Part shown: one piece after another, positions 26,101-36,592 of the stretch
Numbering within the stretch: the first letter of the stretch is position 1
Layout of the letters: each line of letters opens with the position of its first letter
Origin: Anarhynchus alexandrinus
Lineage: Eukaryota > Chordata > Aves > Charadriiformes > Charadriidae
NCBI GenBank assembly: GCA_008711295.1
Contig: VUYV01000402.1
Coordinates: 213,351-277,350 of the forward strand
DNA length: 64,000 nt
Direction of reading: 5' to 3'
Program-made: the position numbers and the translations under genes
Notes under the pieces: generated by a model
Seen by the model: the letters and a program-made list of their open reading frames with translations, nothing else
Database searches by the model: none
Told to the model about the DNA's origin: nothing

Positions 26101-28661
26101 AGGTAAGAACCACTGCTGATTGTTCTAAAGCTACTCCTCTCTATTAACGCGAGCTGCAAACGCCTTAATTAAGAGCCACCGCTTGTTTCACGCAGACTTA
26201 GAAGCCCAGTAACGGTAGTGGCCGTAGCGTTGATGCCGCTGTTGCCTTACCCTGCCTCTCCTGCATGCCGTTTGCATTAGCGCTTCGGTGCGATGCAAAC
26301 CCCAACTCTTAATCTGTTTGTGAAGTCCGTGGGAGCGTGGATGGCGTGGGACCGCGGATGGCGCCCCACACCCTCACCCTGCGCTCTGCCGGCCCCATTC
26401 GGGGAGGGTGGGGGGTGATGCTTGATTTGCATGTTGTGTTTTTGTGCACCTCTTGTCTCGGGGACACTGTGGCAGTGCATGTTGGGTGAAGCAAAATTTA
26501 ACACGTCAAATGAGCTGCTTTTCTAAGTCGAAAATTCGCTTAACAAGCTTGCAGTGGGTCTGGTGGTGTCTGCTCACAGTATCGCTCTGCTCTGGCGCTT
26601 CTGCAGATCTGAAACTTGCTTGTTTGTTGTTTTTTTTTAAACCATCATATTTTAATATACTAATAAACAAAAAGCTGTTTGTGTGAATGTCTGATTCAAA
26701 TGGAAAGTGGAGAAGAAGGGGATGCTCAAAAAAAACCCAAAACAAACCAAAATGGGAAAACTCCTCACCCTTAAACCCTTCCCTTGGGCACTTTGCCCAG
26801 TTCCCTCGGCGCGCAGCGGCGAGGTGGGATGAAGACACTCACTGTTGGGCGCACTTATGTTAAGGTTCCATTTAGAGCAGAAGGCAATAATTAACCCTCC
26901 CCTGGTGCCGAGGTTGCTGCGGGCTCGGGCACCTGCGTGGAGCGGACCCAGTGAGGGCCGAGCGGCGTTTCTGTGCCCGGCTTGTTTTTGGAACCAAGGG
27001 AAGGCTTCTGAACACGGAGAAATCCCCTAAAAGCTGCTAACCGAATAAAAGATGGAGCTTTAATATAAAATAACCTTTTGACGGATAAACACGCCTTGCG
27101 CGATGCTCTGAGGGAAAGGTTCTTCCCTTCAAATGCTGCACGATGGAGAAATTTCAGTCCCCGTGCAGCCGCACGCAAGCGGTTCGGTCAGGCTTTGCCT
27201 TCACCTCGGAAGGGGTCAGCGCGGCGCCCGCGCGCTCGGGGCCGCCTGCGGGGAAGGGGTGCCCCAGCGGGACTGCAAGTGTGGGAAGAAGCACTCCACC
27301 TCCTTCTTCCCCTTCAACCGGCACAGAGAGCGCTCCCCACAGCCTTCTGCGCCTTTACCGCTCTCAGAACCCTTTTTTCCTGCTCGGTCTGGAGAAGCTT
27401 TGAGTTTAATGCAGGGTTTGAAATGCCGTGATTTAAGGATGGCTTAAAGAAGGGGAGTTTGGCATGTACGTGTCTGTCTGAAACATCGGGTCGCTTAGGG
27501 ACATTCTTGGAGGGGCGGGAGCTCAGAATAGGTGTTCGTGCGATGCCGGTGCGGGGCCTTAGGAGCTCCTCCCTACGGAATGCCCATTACACTGTCTTGG
27601 CCCTTTCAGCAGTCCAATAAAATAGGTAAAGAACGGGAGTGTTCTGCAGGCGGAGGGGGTGTCCCCTTGAGATCAATTTTCTGATTCATTACTGAAATGG
27701 AAGTGCAGGTATGGAAAACGTTAATTTTCAAAAGAGAATCGATACTTAGAAGCTGCCCAACCCCCTTGTTTAGTCAGCAATGTAAGAAGATATAGGCGCA
27801 GTCATAGGTTTGTAGGTATAAACAGCTTTATAAGTTCCAGTACATCTGTTAAATGGGTTGTTTTTAACTGGGAGGTCAGTGTAGGATGGGAATAATTACT
27901 ACAACCCTGTTGTCGGTGGCAAGCGGCGCCGCTGAGCGCAGCGATAGCAGCGGAAGGGTCGGGAACTGAGCTCGTACCCCAAAGAGCCGTTTCACGGGCG
28001 CGTACGGCTTCCCCCAGCGCAGTGCGCTTGAAGCGGTTCAGGCGGAGGCTCCTGAAGTACCCCGCTTTTGCCCGACAAAGCAGGCGCGTGGAAGACCCCG
28101 CTGCGGGGGCGACGGAGCGCGGGGTTGCTCGGTCGGGTCGGCAGATGCCCACCCGGAGGTATCGACGGTTCGTGCTGGTGCTGGACCTCTCCTCAACAGC
28201 ATCTGAAAATGAAAATATTCTTGATGCTGTGCTTTAAAACCGACGTCGGCGCTTCCAAAGCATTGCTGTCGCCGGGAGGAGCTGTGAGTGGGTGGCTGCA
28301 GCTCCCTAATTTTTCGCGAGGTGGAATGCGCTGTGATTGAGGGTAATGGGCAAAGTATGGGAGAGCAGAACGATTTAAAACCTCGAACGGTGAACAAATC
28401 GGTGTTTCCCGGTTCTCCTGAATCCCCAGGGCTGGGCACGAGCGCTCGGGCTGCGCCCCCTGCGCCGGCACCGGCGGTCCCACCAATGCGGAGTTTGCTG
28501 CCCGGATTTTGGCAGATTTACAGAAGGGCGGTGCTATTTTTAGCTTTTTGAGAAGCACAACCTAGGAGGTCTCAGGGGGCACTCGTAACGCTATGGAAAC
28601 CAAATTAATCCTACTTAATGTTGTTATAGTTACCTTTGCAGCTTCTAAACTGTTGCAAATA

Positions 28662-28783
28662 GATTTTTTTTTTACTTTTTTTTTACTTTTTTTACTTTTT
28701 CCTTTTTTCCTTTTTTCTTTTTTTTTTTTTTTCTTTTTTTTCTTTTTTCCTTTTTTTTTNNNNNNNNNNNNNNNTTTACTTTA
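28662..28783 (+). repeat. T-rich low-complexity tract with 15-N gap
   Basis: A run of T blocks is broken by AC and then CC (TTTTTTAC and TTTTTTCC units). It is interrupted at 28760-28774 by 15 N and ends before TTTAGTGCAAGC. It is probably a slippage-prone microsatellite whose true length was not resolved. Confidence 0.9.
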
Positions 28784-29973
28784 GTGCAAGCTGGTTTCAA
28801 TGAGCACAGCCAGTTTGCATCAGCTGAATTTATCAGTGTGATGAACCCTGTTCTGGTTTGTACCACCCCGAGAAGCGTTCCTCCGCTGGGCTGTGAACCA
28901 CTGCAAACGAGGGCACGTTTATCTTGATTTTCCCCAAGAGCGCTGCTTATTTGTCAGGGGGTGGCCCTGAGCACTGGCTGATTGATAAAGGTGAGCGTCC
29001 CGTTTGTTAGCGCAATAGCTGAAATAGGTTTGGTTTTTGCTGCAGCTGTCAGCTGACGGCCGTTCCCAGGTGGAATAAAAAGTTTAGGTGACACATTGCT
29101 GTGAGTGCGTAAATGAAAATACAGCTGAAAATCCTGTCCGCTCACAGAAGCACAAATGCACCTCATGTACGTGCGCACCTGAAATGTAAAATTCTGAAAA
29201 CTATTTGCATGGAAAAAGCAGCAGTGTGGAACCCCTCAGCCCCGGTTTGTCCCCCCCAGTTGGATTCGTGCCACGCGGGATGAGCGTTAGAAGCGTTAGA
29301 CGGGACACCAGGACCTCTCTGGAGGTGGACGATGTCCGAGTCAATTATTTTCTCTCCCAGGAATTTATCCTGTTTTCATCAGGAAAATGCGTTTGTTGTC
29401 GGAAAGGGGCCCGATGGAGCAGAGGTACGTTAGTGCCCACAGAAACTACCAGCGCCGACCCCCAGCTCGTCACAAAGCCCGCCGGCTCCCCAGTTCCCTC
29501 CTGCCTCTCAGTTACACATGGGAAAGCCTCATGGGAAACTATATGTTTTTCACACCATTTTTAAGCACATGTGATGTGAAAATATGTATTGAAAAACGGG
29601 GCTGGAATGAGCACTGGAACTCTGCTTAATCGGCTGGGAATACGGAGGCTGTGACATGGTGCTTTAATAAAACATCAGGTCCAACTCATTGTACGGTAGG
29701 TGGCTCCTGGGGCACACCCCCGCGGCTCGCTCAGTAAATCCGAAGTGTGCCCTGTCTCCACGGGGCAGCTTAATTCAAGTGTTCAGTTGTTGATATAAAA
29801 ACCTTCTGGCTGGGTGCTGTAAAACTGGCTTTGGGCTTGTACCCGCTGCTTTGTTCAACGGAGCGCACCGCGTCCCTCATAGGAACATTGCAAACTGCGT
29901 TAGTGGAAGAAAATGCAATTTTGATTCGGAAGCCTTCCCTTGTTTCCAAAAACCAACAAAACTCCCCAAACCC

Positions 29974-30546
29974 TCTGCCCCTCTACTCCGTTTTTTACCC
30001 TCTACTCCACTCTGGTGAGACCCCACCTGGAGTACTGCATCCAGCTCTGGAGTCCCCAACAGAAGAAGGACATGGACCTGCTGGAGCGTGTCCAGAGGAG
30101 GGCCACGAGGATGATCCGAGGGCTGATCCTCATCCTATGAGGAGAGGCTGGGAGAGTTGGGGCTGTTCAGCCTGGAGAAGAGAAGGCTCCGGGGAGACCT
30201 TATTGCGGCCTTCCAGTGCCTAAAGGGGCTCCAGGAGAGCTGGGGAAGGACTTTTTACTGGGGCATGGAGTGATAGGACGAGGGGGAATGGCTTCAAACT
30301 GGCAGAGGGCAGGTTTAGATTGAACATTAGGCAGAAGTTTTTCCCTGTGAGGGTGGTGAGGCACTGTCCCAGGTTGCCCAGAGAGGTTGTTGAGGCCCCA
30401 TCCCTGGAGGTGTTCAAGGCCAGGCTGGACGTGGCCTTGGGCAGCCTGGTGTGGTGGGAGGTGTCCCTGCCTATGGCAGGGGGGTTGGAACTCGATGATC
30501 TTCAAGGTCCTTTCCAACCTAAACCATTCTATGGTTCTATGATTCT
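29974..30546 (+). mobile_element. Young CR1 LINE, 570 bp, sense
   Basis: It begins in TCTGCCCCTCTACTCC, then has an extra 19-base segment that repeats CCTCTACTCC, and continues with GTGAGACCCCACCTGGAGTACTGC to the tail ATTCTATGGTTCTATGATTC. The local rearrangement at the 5' edge, and the altered block GGGCTGATCCTCATCCTATGAGG at 30120, are specific to this copy. It lies 4 kb upstream of the 109-bp ASXL2 exon, in opposite orientation to the copies downstream of that exon. Confidence 0.94.
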
Positions 30547-31536
30547 GCACCTCACACCCTTCATCTTCAAACCAGGAACCACAACTCAAGCTTACCTAGA
30601 GCCCGGGGTGATCAACAACCATGGTCACAGAGCTGGGGAACATTTCTGTTCAGAAGCTTTAGAAATCAAGTGAGGGGCTTGAGCTCTAACAGATCTGCTA
30701 CAGCTTCCCGAAAGGGGACGTGAAGGAGCAGAGCTGTTACAAACTGGTCACGTTGTGGTGCTGCTGAGCCCCACTTCATCTTTTCTGAAGGACGAATCCT
30801 GTTCCCCCACCCCCAGAAGGGCGGTCCCGTCACAGTCACCTCGGTAGGAGCTGATGGTCAGCAGTGTGGGAGAGTGACTATGGCTATGCACGTGGCGCAG
30901 TGTGGATTTGGGTGGGATGGAAGGGATGGAAGTGAGATAGTGGGTAATGATGAATCTGGAGTGGGCAGCAACTCCACTTCATCTGCTGCTTGAGCTACTG
31001 GTTTTGAGGTGGAGTGACAGGAACCATCAGGTGGAGCTGATGTGCCCGTTGGGGGACTCTGAGCCCCGGGCAGCAGAGGACAGCGAGGGGAGGGATCTTG
31101 CCCTTCGGAGGAGAACAAGTTTCCTCTCCGAGAATAAACGTAACCGCAGTCTCACGGCACATTGATCTGTGAGGAAACCGTCAGAGCTGCGGGTCAGGGG
31201 TGGTGGTAACCGTGGGGGGCTCTGCTCGGAAGCACGGACTGCTCCCCCCACCCAGAGCGCTGCCTTGAGTTGAGCCGTAGTTATCAAAATAAGTGCAGGA
31301 AAGGTTCGAGTGCTCATGAGTACTCACTCATAGAGGCAGAGAGGATGTAATGACGTGAAGACCACGCATCTTACACCAAGAAGAAGCAACCCCCCCTTTT
31401 TTTTAAACGAAAGTTAAGTGGGACTTATCAACTGATTTTTAGCTTCTAAAATGTTCACAATAAGCTTTATGAAAGCCTCGAACGGCGTTAGGTTTGTGCC
31501 AGCTGTCTTAGAAGAGCCTGTAGAGGAAGCCCCGTA

Positions 31537-31588
31537 ACTATAGATGGGTGAACATGAGGAAAACTATAGATGGGTAAACGTGAGGAAA
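31537..31588 (+). repeat. 26-bp tandem duplication
   Basis: Two adjacent units start at 31537 and 31563 (ACTATAGATGGGTGAACATG and ACTATAGATGGGTAAACGTG), each ending AGGAAA. They differ by two substitutions. Confidence 0.9.
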
Positions 31589-32470
31589 AAAGAAGCAAAA
31601 ATAGTGGCTAAGCTGGTAAACAAGAGAATCCATTCAGTAGGAGCAGCGTCGGTGCCAGAGCAGTACAGCTTTTGTAAAGATCGGTGCTGCCAAGGCTTCG
31701 TTCCTTGGGGAGCTTCCAAAGCGCAGCTCCGCCGAGACTTTTGTGAACTGCTTGGCTTAACATTGATATTCTGCTCTGATACGGTTTTTAAAAAGAACGT
31801 CCTCTGCGACCCAAAGGTCGGGTACGTGGCAGAGCTCTCCTCCCTGCCCCGGAGCCTCCCGGGCATGGGAACGCCTCGGTGCCTCCAGTGCTGGGAAGAA
31901 GCATAAAGTGATAATGTTCCAGATGTAGTGATAGGAGGGGCGATGAGGAACGTTGATGGGAGGAGGACAGGTATATTGTTTACACTGCCAGATGCTGCTG
32001 GGCCTCTATAAAGCGTACTTGTGCGTAGTACTGGTGTGTGGGAACCACAGCCAGGAGCGAAGGCGAGAAGAGGGGAAGGGTGTACCCTTTGGAAAGAATT
32101 TGGGGTCGCTGTAGGAAATCACACTGAATTAGAGCTTCCCGGGAGACCCCGTGGCTTTCTGGAGAAGCGGATTAGCCTCGTGGGGTCAGCGCGTAGCCTC
32201 GGTGAAGCTGGCCTGAGAAGAGCTGCTCCCAGATGTGGCATATTCGCATCTGCAGCAGTTGGTGCAGCGCTGGGGAAGGGGCACGGAAAAGCCGAGGCAG
32301 CGGTGGGAGCCACGAGCCAAGAGCTGGTTTCGGTGGGGTCCGTCAAGGAGGTGATGAGGAGAGGTTGTCTATGGCATGCAGGTGTGTTTAGGAGAAGTTT
32401 CTATCAGCGGCAGGGATTCTGGCTGGATCGCCGACCAGGCTGCCTGAGGACAGCAGGAACCCTGGCAGGG

Positions 32471-32580
32471 GTCACGGAATCACGGAATTTTCAGAGTTGG
32501 AAGGGACCTCTAGAGCTCATCCAGCCCAACTCCCCTGCCAAAGCAGGACTGCCCAGAGTACAGCACTCAGGACAGCATCG
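32471..32580 (-). mobile_element. CR1 LINE tail fragment, antisense
   Basis: The + strand shows GTCACGGAATCACGGAATTTTCAGAGTTGGAAGGGACCTCTAGAG and CCAACTCCCCTGCCAAAGCAGGACTGCCCAGAGTACAGCACTC. It belongs to the same subfamily as the larger copy at 45262-46006, to which it is very similar. Confidence 0.9.
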
Positions 32581-34515
32581 AACCGAGGCACTGACGTTAC
32601 CGAGTTCTCTCTTGTGCCATGGTTGCTGTCTCTCCCAAAGACGTTTGTTGGCCAGAGGAGTCGCTGGGTCAGTGTAGGAGTACCTGAATGACGCTGAGTT
32701 TTGCCACGTAAGAACCAAAGCGGGCCGAGCGGGGGGTCCCCGGCGTGCCTGAGGCTCAGCTCCTTCCTCCAGCGCTGCTGCGTTTCGCTTGAGCGCGGGG
32801 CTGAGCCGTCTGCGAAGGCGGTGAGATGAGCTTTGGGCTGGGGTTCGGAAAATTCCTTCCTCATCACCGTTTTCGCTAGTATTTGTTAACAATTGACACT
32901 GGCAAAAACTCAGCAAGCACAAGACCCTGCAGAGCAGAGGTGCTGTAGAGGCTGTGTTCTGCCCCCCCTGCGTGGAGTAACGTGGGTTTGAAGGGGGTCA
33001 CCTGCTCTGGCTGTGGGCTGCAGCCCCACGGAGGTCTCCACTGGTGGAGGACAACTGCATGCCCCTGCCCAGGCTTCTGCCCGAGCTCTGGGGTGTCCCA
33101 GCACAACCCCAGAGCTCCCCCAGAGCTCCCAGTACTCCTCCAAGCCAGTTTCTTGACTGGAGGAGCGAGCAGCCCGCAGGATCCCGGTCTGCGGTGCCGC
33201 GGGCAGGGGGGGACCAGGATGGTGCCCTGCCGGCTCCCCGCCAGCGGCGGCACCTCCGATGGGGACCAGTGTCCCGCTGTACCTTTGTGTCACGGTCAGC
33301 AGAGACGGGGTTGGGTCTAGCACAGAAACACGAGCCCTCCCCTCGGAATGGGCTCTCTCCTGCAGCTCATGAGCGACGCTATCTGGCCGGCGTTCCTCGT
33401 AGGGTCCCCAGCCCGTTAGCTTGTAGGCGCTGGGGTCCAGGTCCCAGACCTGTTCGGGACGTCGGCTTCGCCTTGTACCAGGCAGCAGTAAGGAACTGAG
33501 GTGTTTTGCTGCTCTTGGGCAGAACTTGGAGCGCGTGTGCCCTGCCTGCGCCGGCGGAGGGCTGTGCGCGTCCTCGCCGCCACCTCCCTTCCCGCCCAGG
33601 GGCTCTTTCACCGCTTTTGATGGGATTTGTTTGAATGTTCGCAGCAAAACTTACTGCAGACAAACAGCTGTATCTCCCGCTCAGGGATTTCAGTTAATCA
33701 GTCACAAATTTAGGTTTTTAGACAATGTGATGGTTCAGGTTCCAGCCGTTGTGGCAGGGTGTTGGGGGGCAAAAACGACTCACGCAATCTCACTACCGCT
33801 GTCCGGGGGTTGTGCTCGGCCCCGATACGCTTTACGAGCGGGGACACCTATTTGCTGTGAGGTGGGATCAGCCCGGCCCCGCAGCGAGAACAGTCACCTG
33901 CCTTGCCGTGTCCACCTGATTTTGCTTCTGTCTACGGCGGGATGGGTTGGAAAAAACCAAACAAAGAAACCCCACCAGCCCCGGTGAAACAAACGGTGGA
34001 TCTTCTCTCTCGGTTCTCTGGCTGGGATCGAAGAGCTCCACTCTTTTCAGGGAAAATTGCGTAAATGGTTTCCATTCTTTATCCCACAACTCTCATTTCA
34101 GTATGCTGTGGGTTTTCTTTAAAAAAAAAACCCAAAACTTTGAAGAGCTCTGGAGTCAGTTGTTAACTCACAACAAATCTGCTCTGAGTTTCGGACGAGC
34201 AGCGTTGACTATGTGGAGCTTTGAAAATGCGTGACCGCTTTGATGTTCCGCAAAAAAGTATTGGAGAGCCTGAACTTGGGGTTTTTTTGTTTGATTTTTC
34301 GTTATCTGGGACTGGAGTGTGGGTACACGGACTGGTTTCACTGTTGCTTATTACGGCAGCTTCAACTTGTATTCTCCTTGGGAATAGAAGTTGGATCTGG
34401 AATCTTTCTGCCTCTGCATGCGTGATGGTCGGGCGAGGGACCGCGATTGTCTCCCGGCAGCAGATTAACGCTGACCAAATACATTCAAACATTAACCTCG
34501 TGTTTTTGTTTTCAG

Positions 34516-34624
34516 TGGGACCTCTCCTCTTGCATGCCTGAATGCTATGTTACATACAAACTCCCGAGGGGAAGAGGGCATTTTCTATAAGGTCCCGGGG
34601 CGCATGGGAGTCTACACTCTGAAG
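34516..34624 (+). CDS. ASXL2: ASXL2 internal exon (rest of HARE-HTH domain; conventionally exon 3)
   Basis: A 109-bp exon bounded by TTTTCAG and GTAAGT. Its first base T completes the Ser codon begun by AG in the preceding exon. It then encodes 36 residues beginning [16 protein letters not shown], passing through [12 protein letters not shown] and ending GVYTLK, and it stops in phase 0. These residues form the recognition-helix and wing part of the HARE-HTH fold. [16 protein letters not shown] is the ASXL2 form; ASXL1 has GLFYKLPGRISLFTLK. The exon sits between two CR1 insertions: a young sense copy about 4 kb upstream and an antisense copy starting only 84 bp after the donor. The exon is intact, and skipping it would shift the frame (109 is not a multiple of 3). 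Confidence 0.95.
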
Positions 34625-34707
34625 GTAAGTGTCTCGGCTGGGCGGTCTCCTTTGAATGCTCAGGTGACTTTTATCCATTTGAAAATCCGCTGGATAAGGA
34701 TAACCCT

Positions 34708-34930
34708 GAATCATAGAACCATTGAGTGGTTTAGGTTGGCAGGGACCTTAAAGGCCATCTCGTTCCACCCCCCTGCCCTGGGCAGGGACACCTCCCACCA
34801 GCCCAGATTGCTTCAAGCCCCGTCCAACCTGGCCTTGAACACCTCCAGGGATGGGGCAGCCACAGCTTCTCTGGGGGATTTGGTCCAGTGCCTCACCACC
34901 CTCAGAGTGAAAAGTTTCTTCCTAATAGAG
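34708..34930 (-). mobile_element. CR1 LINE, about 220 bp, antisense, close to ASXL2 exon
   Basis: It starts at GAATCATAGAACCATTGAGTGG only 84 bp after the end of the 109-bp ASXL2 exon and ends near AAGTTTCTTCCTAATAG. It is the same variant as the fragment at 1113-1291. It leaves the exon donor untouched but places reversed CR1 sequence within the proximal intron. Confidence 0.92.
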
Positions 34931-36089
34931 GGAAGAAGGAACTGTTCCTCACTAGCATGAATTCCAGATGCAAGCACTGGGTCTTCGTGCTGCTGCTGGT
35001 GAGCACCTGCGTGCTGAAAGTACAGCTGAAGGTGCTGGGTTTGTTCTCAGTGGTGTGGTGTGCTGATATTAGTTACTATCCCAGAAATAAAAGGGTAATT
35101 AAAATTGTGATGAAATTTTAGCCCTAAAAGGGTAACTTCATCGTCACTGATCTCAACTCATCTCTAGAAATGAAAAATGACCTTTTGCTCAGTCTATCAA
35201 TAGTAGGCAGAGAACATTTGTAGGGGAAAAGTGTAGATTCCCTGATTTATCTGATTAATATCTTTAAAAATAATCTTTATTTGAAACCTTTTCCCCAGTT
35301 AAACTACTAGAAGGAACCCAGCTCACGCTGTTCTTGATTTTCTGTCACTTTTTCTCTGAAGACTGTGCCATAAGATAGGACTCCTCTCCCTACACATAGA
35401 CCTCTCCAGTGTAGGTGTCTCCGCGGGAACCGCTTTCTGTGCTCAATAGAGAGAAATAATAGTTTCTAAGAGGCGATTGATCTCATCCTAAAATATTCAA
35501 AATAGATGAGAAACTGCTTTGCAAGTGCCGGTTAGTTTACCAAGGAAATCAACTAAGACTTGCCCAGAAAAAGATGTCCCCATTGTCAAAGTTGAGCTCA
35601 GCTGAATCCTGTTCCGGCTGTCTCCTCCGCCCTGTAAAAGCCCGTTGCTCCTTGGGTATTTGTGTGTAAGGTGACAACAGGGGACGCCCCGTTGGGGGCG
35701 GTGCGTTGGTGCTGACGTGCTGTTAGAGTGAAACATCTTCAGAGCGTCCGAAAATGCCATTGCAAGGCACCCGGCAAGCTTCTCGCTTCGAGCATCATCG
35801 TGCTGAGCAGAGGCTGAGCTGATTTCAGCGCACCAAAGTGAAAATACATAAAACTCCCTTTTGATAACGTGTGTGTTTCGGGTAAGGACTGTCAGAGACA
35901 GAAGGGAAAGCAGTTATCTGTGTGCTGGTAAACTGTGCTAATTCTTGCACCGTTTGTTTCGCTACAGGAAAGTATAAAGTCTTAGATTTTAGGAATAAAG
36001 AACGCAGGTCCTAATTCCGGACTGGGAAAGGAGTGTTTTGTCAGAACGTCATGACTCGGAAAAAGATTTTGATCTGGGAGTAGACAAGT

Positions 36090-36592
36090 AATCATAGAAT
36101 CATAGAATGGTTTAGGTTGGAAAGGACCTTGGAGACCATCGATTTCCAACCCCTCTGCCATAGGCAGGGACACCTCCCACCAGCCCAGGTTGCCCAAGGC
36201 CACCTCCAGCCTGGCCTTGAACACCTCCAGGGATGGGGCCTCAACAACCTCTCTGGGCAACCTGTGCCAGTGCCTCACCACCCTCACAGGGAAAAACTTC
36301 TTCCTAATGTTCAATCTAAACCTGCCCTCTTCCAGTTTGAAGCCATTCCCTCTCGTCCTATCACTCCATGCCCCAGTAAAAAGTCCTTCCCCAGCTCTCC
36401 TGGAGCCCCTTTAGGGACTGGAAGGCCGCAAGAAGATCTCCCCGGAGCCTTCTCTTCTCTGGGCTGAACAGCCCCAACTCTTTCAGCCTCTCCTCATAGG
36501 AGAGGTGCTCCAGCCCTCGGATCATCCTCGTGGCCCTCCTCTGGCCACGCTCCAGCAGGTCCATGTCCTTCTTCTGTTGGGGACTCCAGAGT
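36090..36592 (-). mobile_element. Young CR1 LINE, 500 bp, antisense
   Basis: The + strand starts with AATCATAGAATCATAGAATGG and ends at GGGGACTCCAGAG. On the minus strand it carries [19 protein letters not shown] and [18 protein letters not shown], with a frameshift between the two blocks. It is close to the reverse complement of the 29974-30546 copy over almost its full length, and the two flank the 109-bp ASXL2 exon. Confidence 0.95.

Noticed and set aside
31544..31906. 120-codon open frame beginning MGEHEENYRWVNVRKKEAK
   Set aside because: The start lies in a 26-bp tandem duplication and the rest resembles no protein; no promoter or splice support.
32021..32677. 218-codon open frame on the + strand
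   Set aside because: GC-rich, with a CR1 tail inside it (32471-32580), frames open on the other strand, and no recognisable family or splice sites.
34960..35121. Signal-peptide-like stretch (VFVLLLVSTCVLKVQ) in a 77-codon frame
   Set aside because: The frame begins in a CR1 and has no continuing domain; the hydrophobic run comes from repeated CTG codons by chance.
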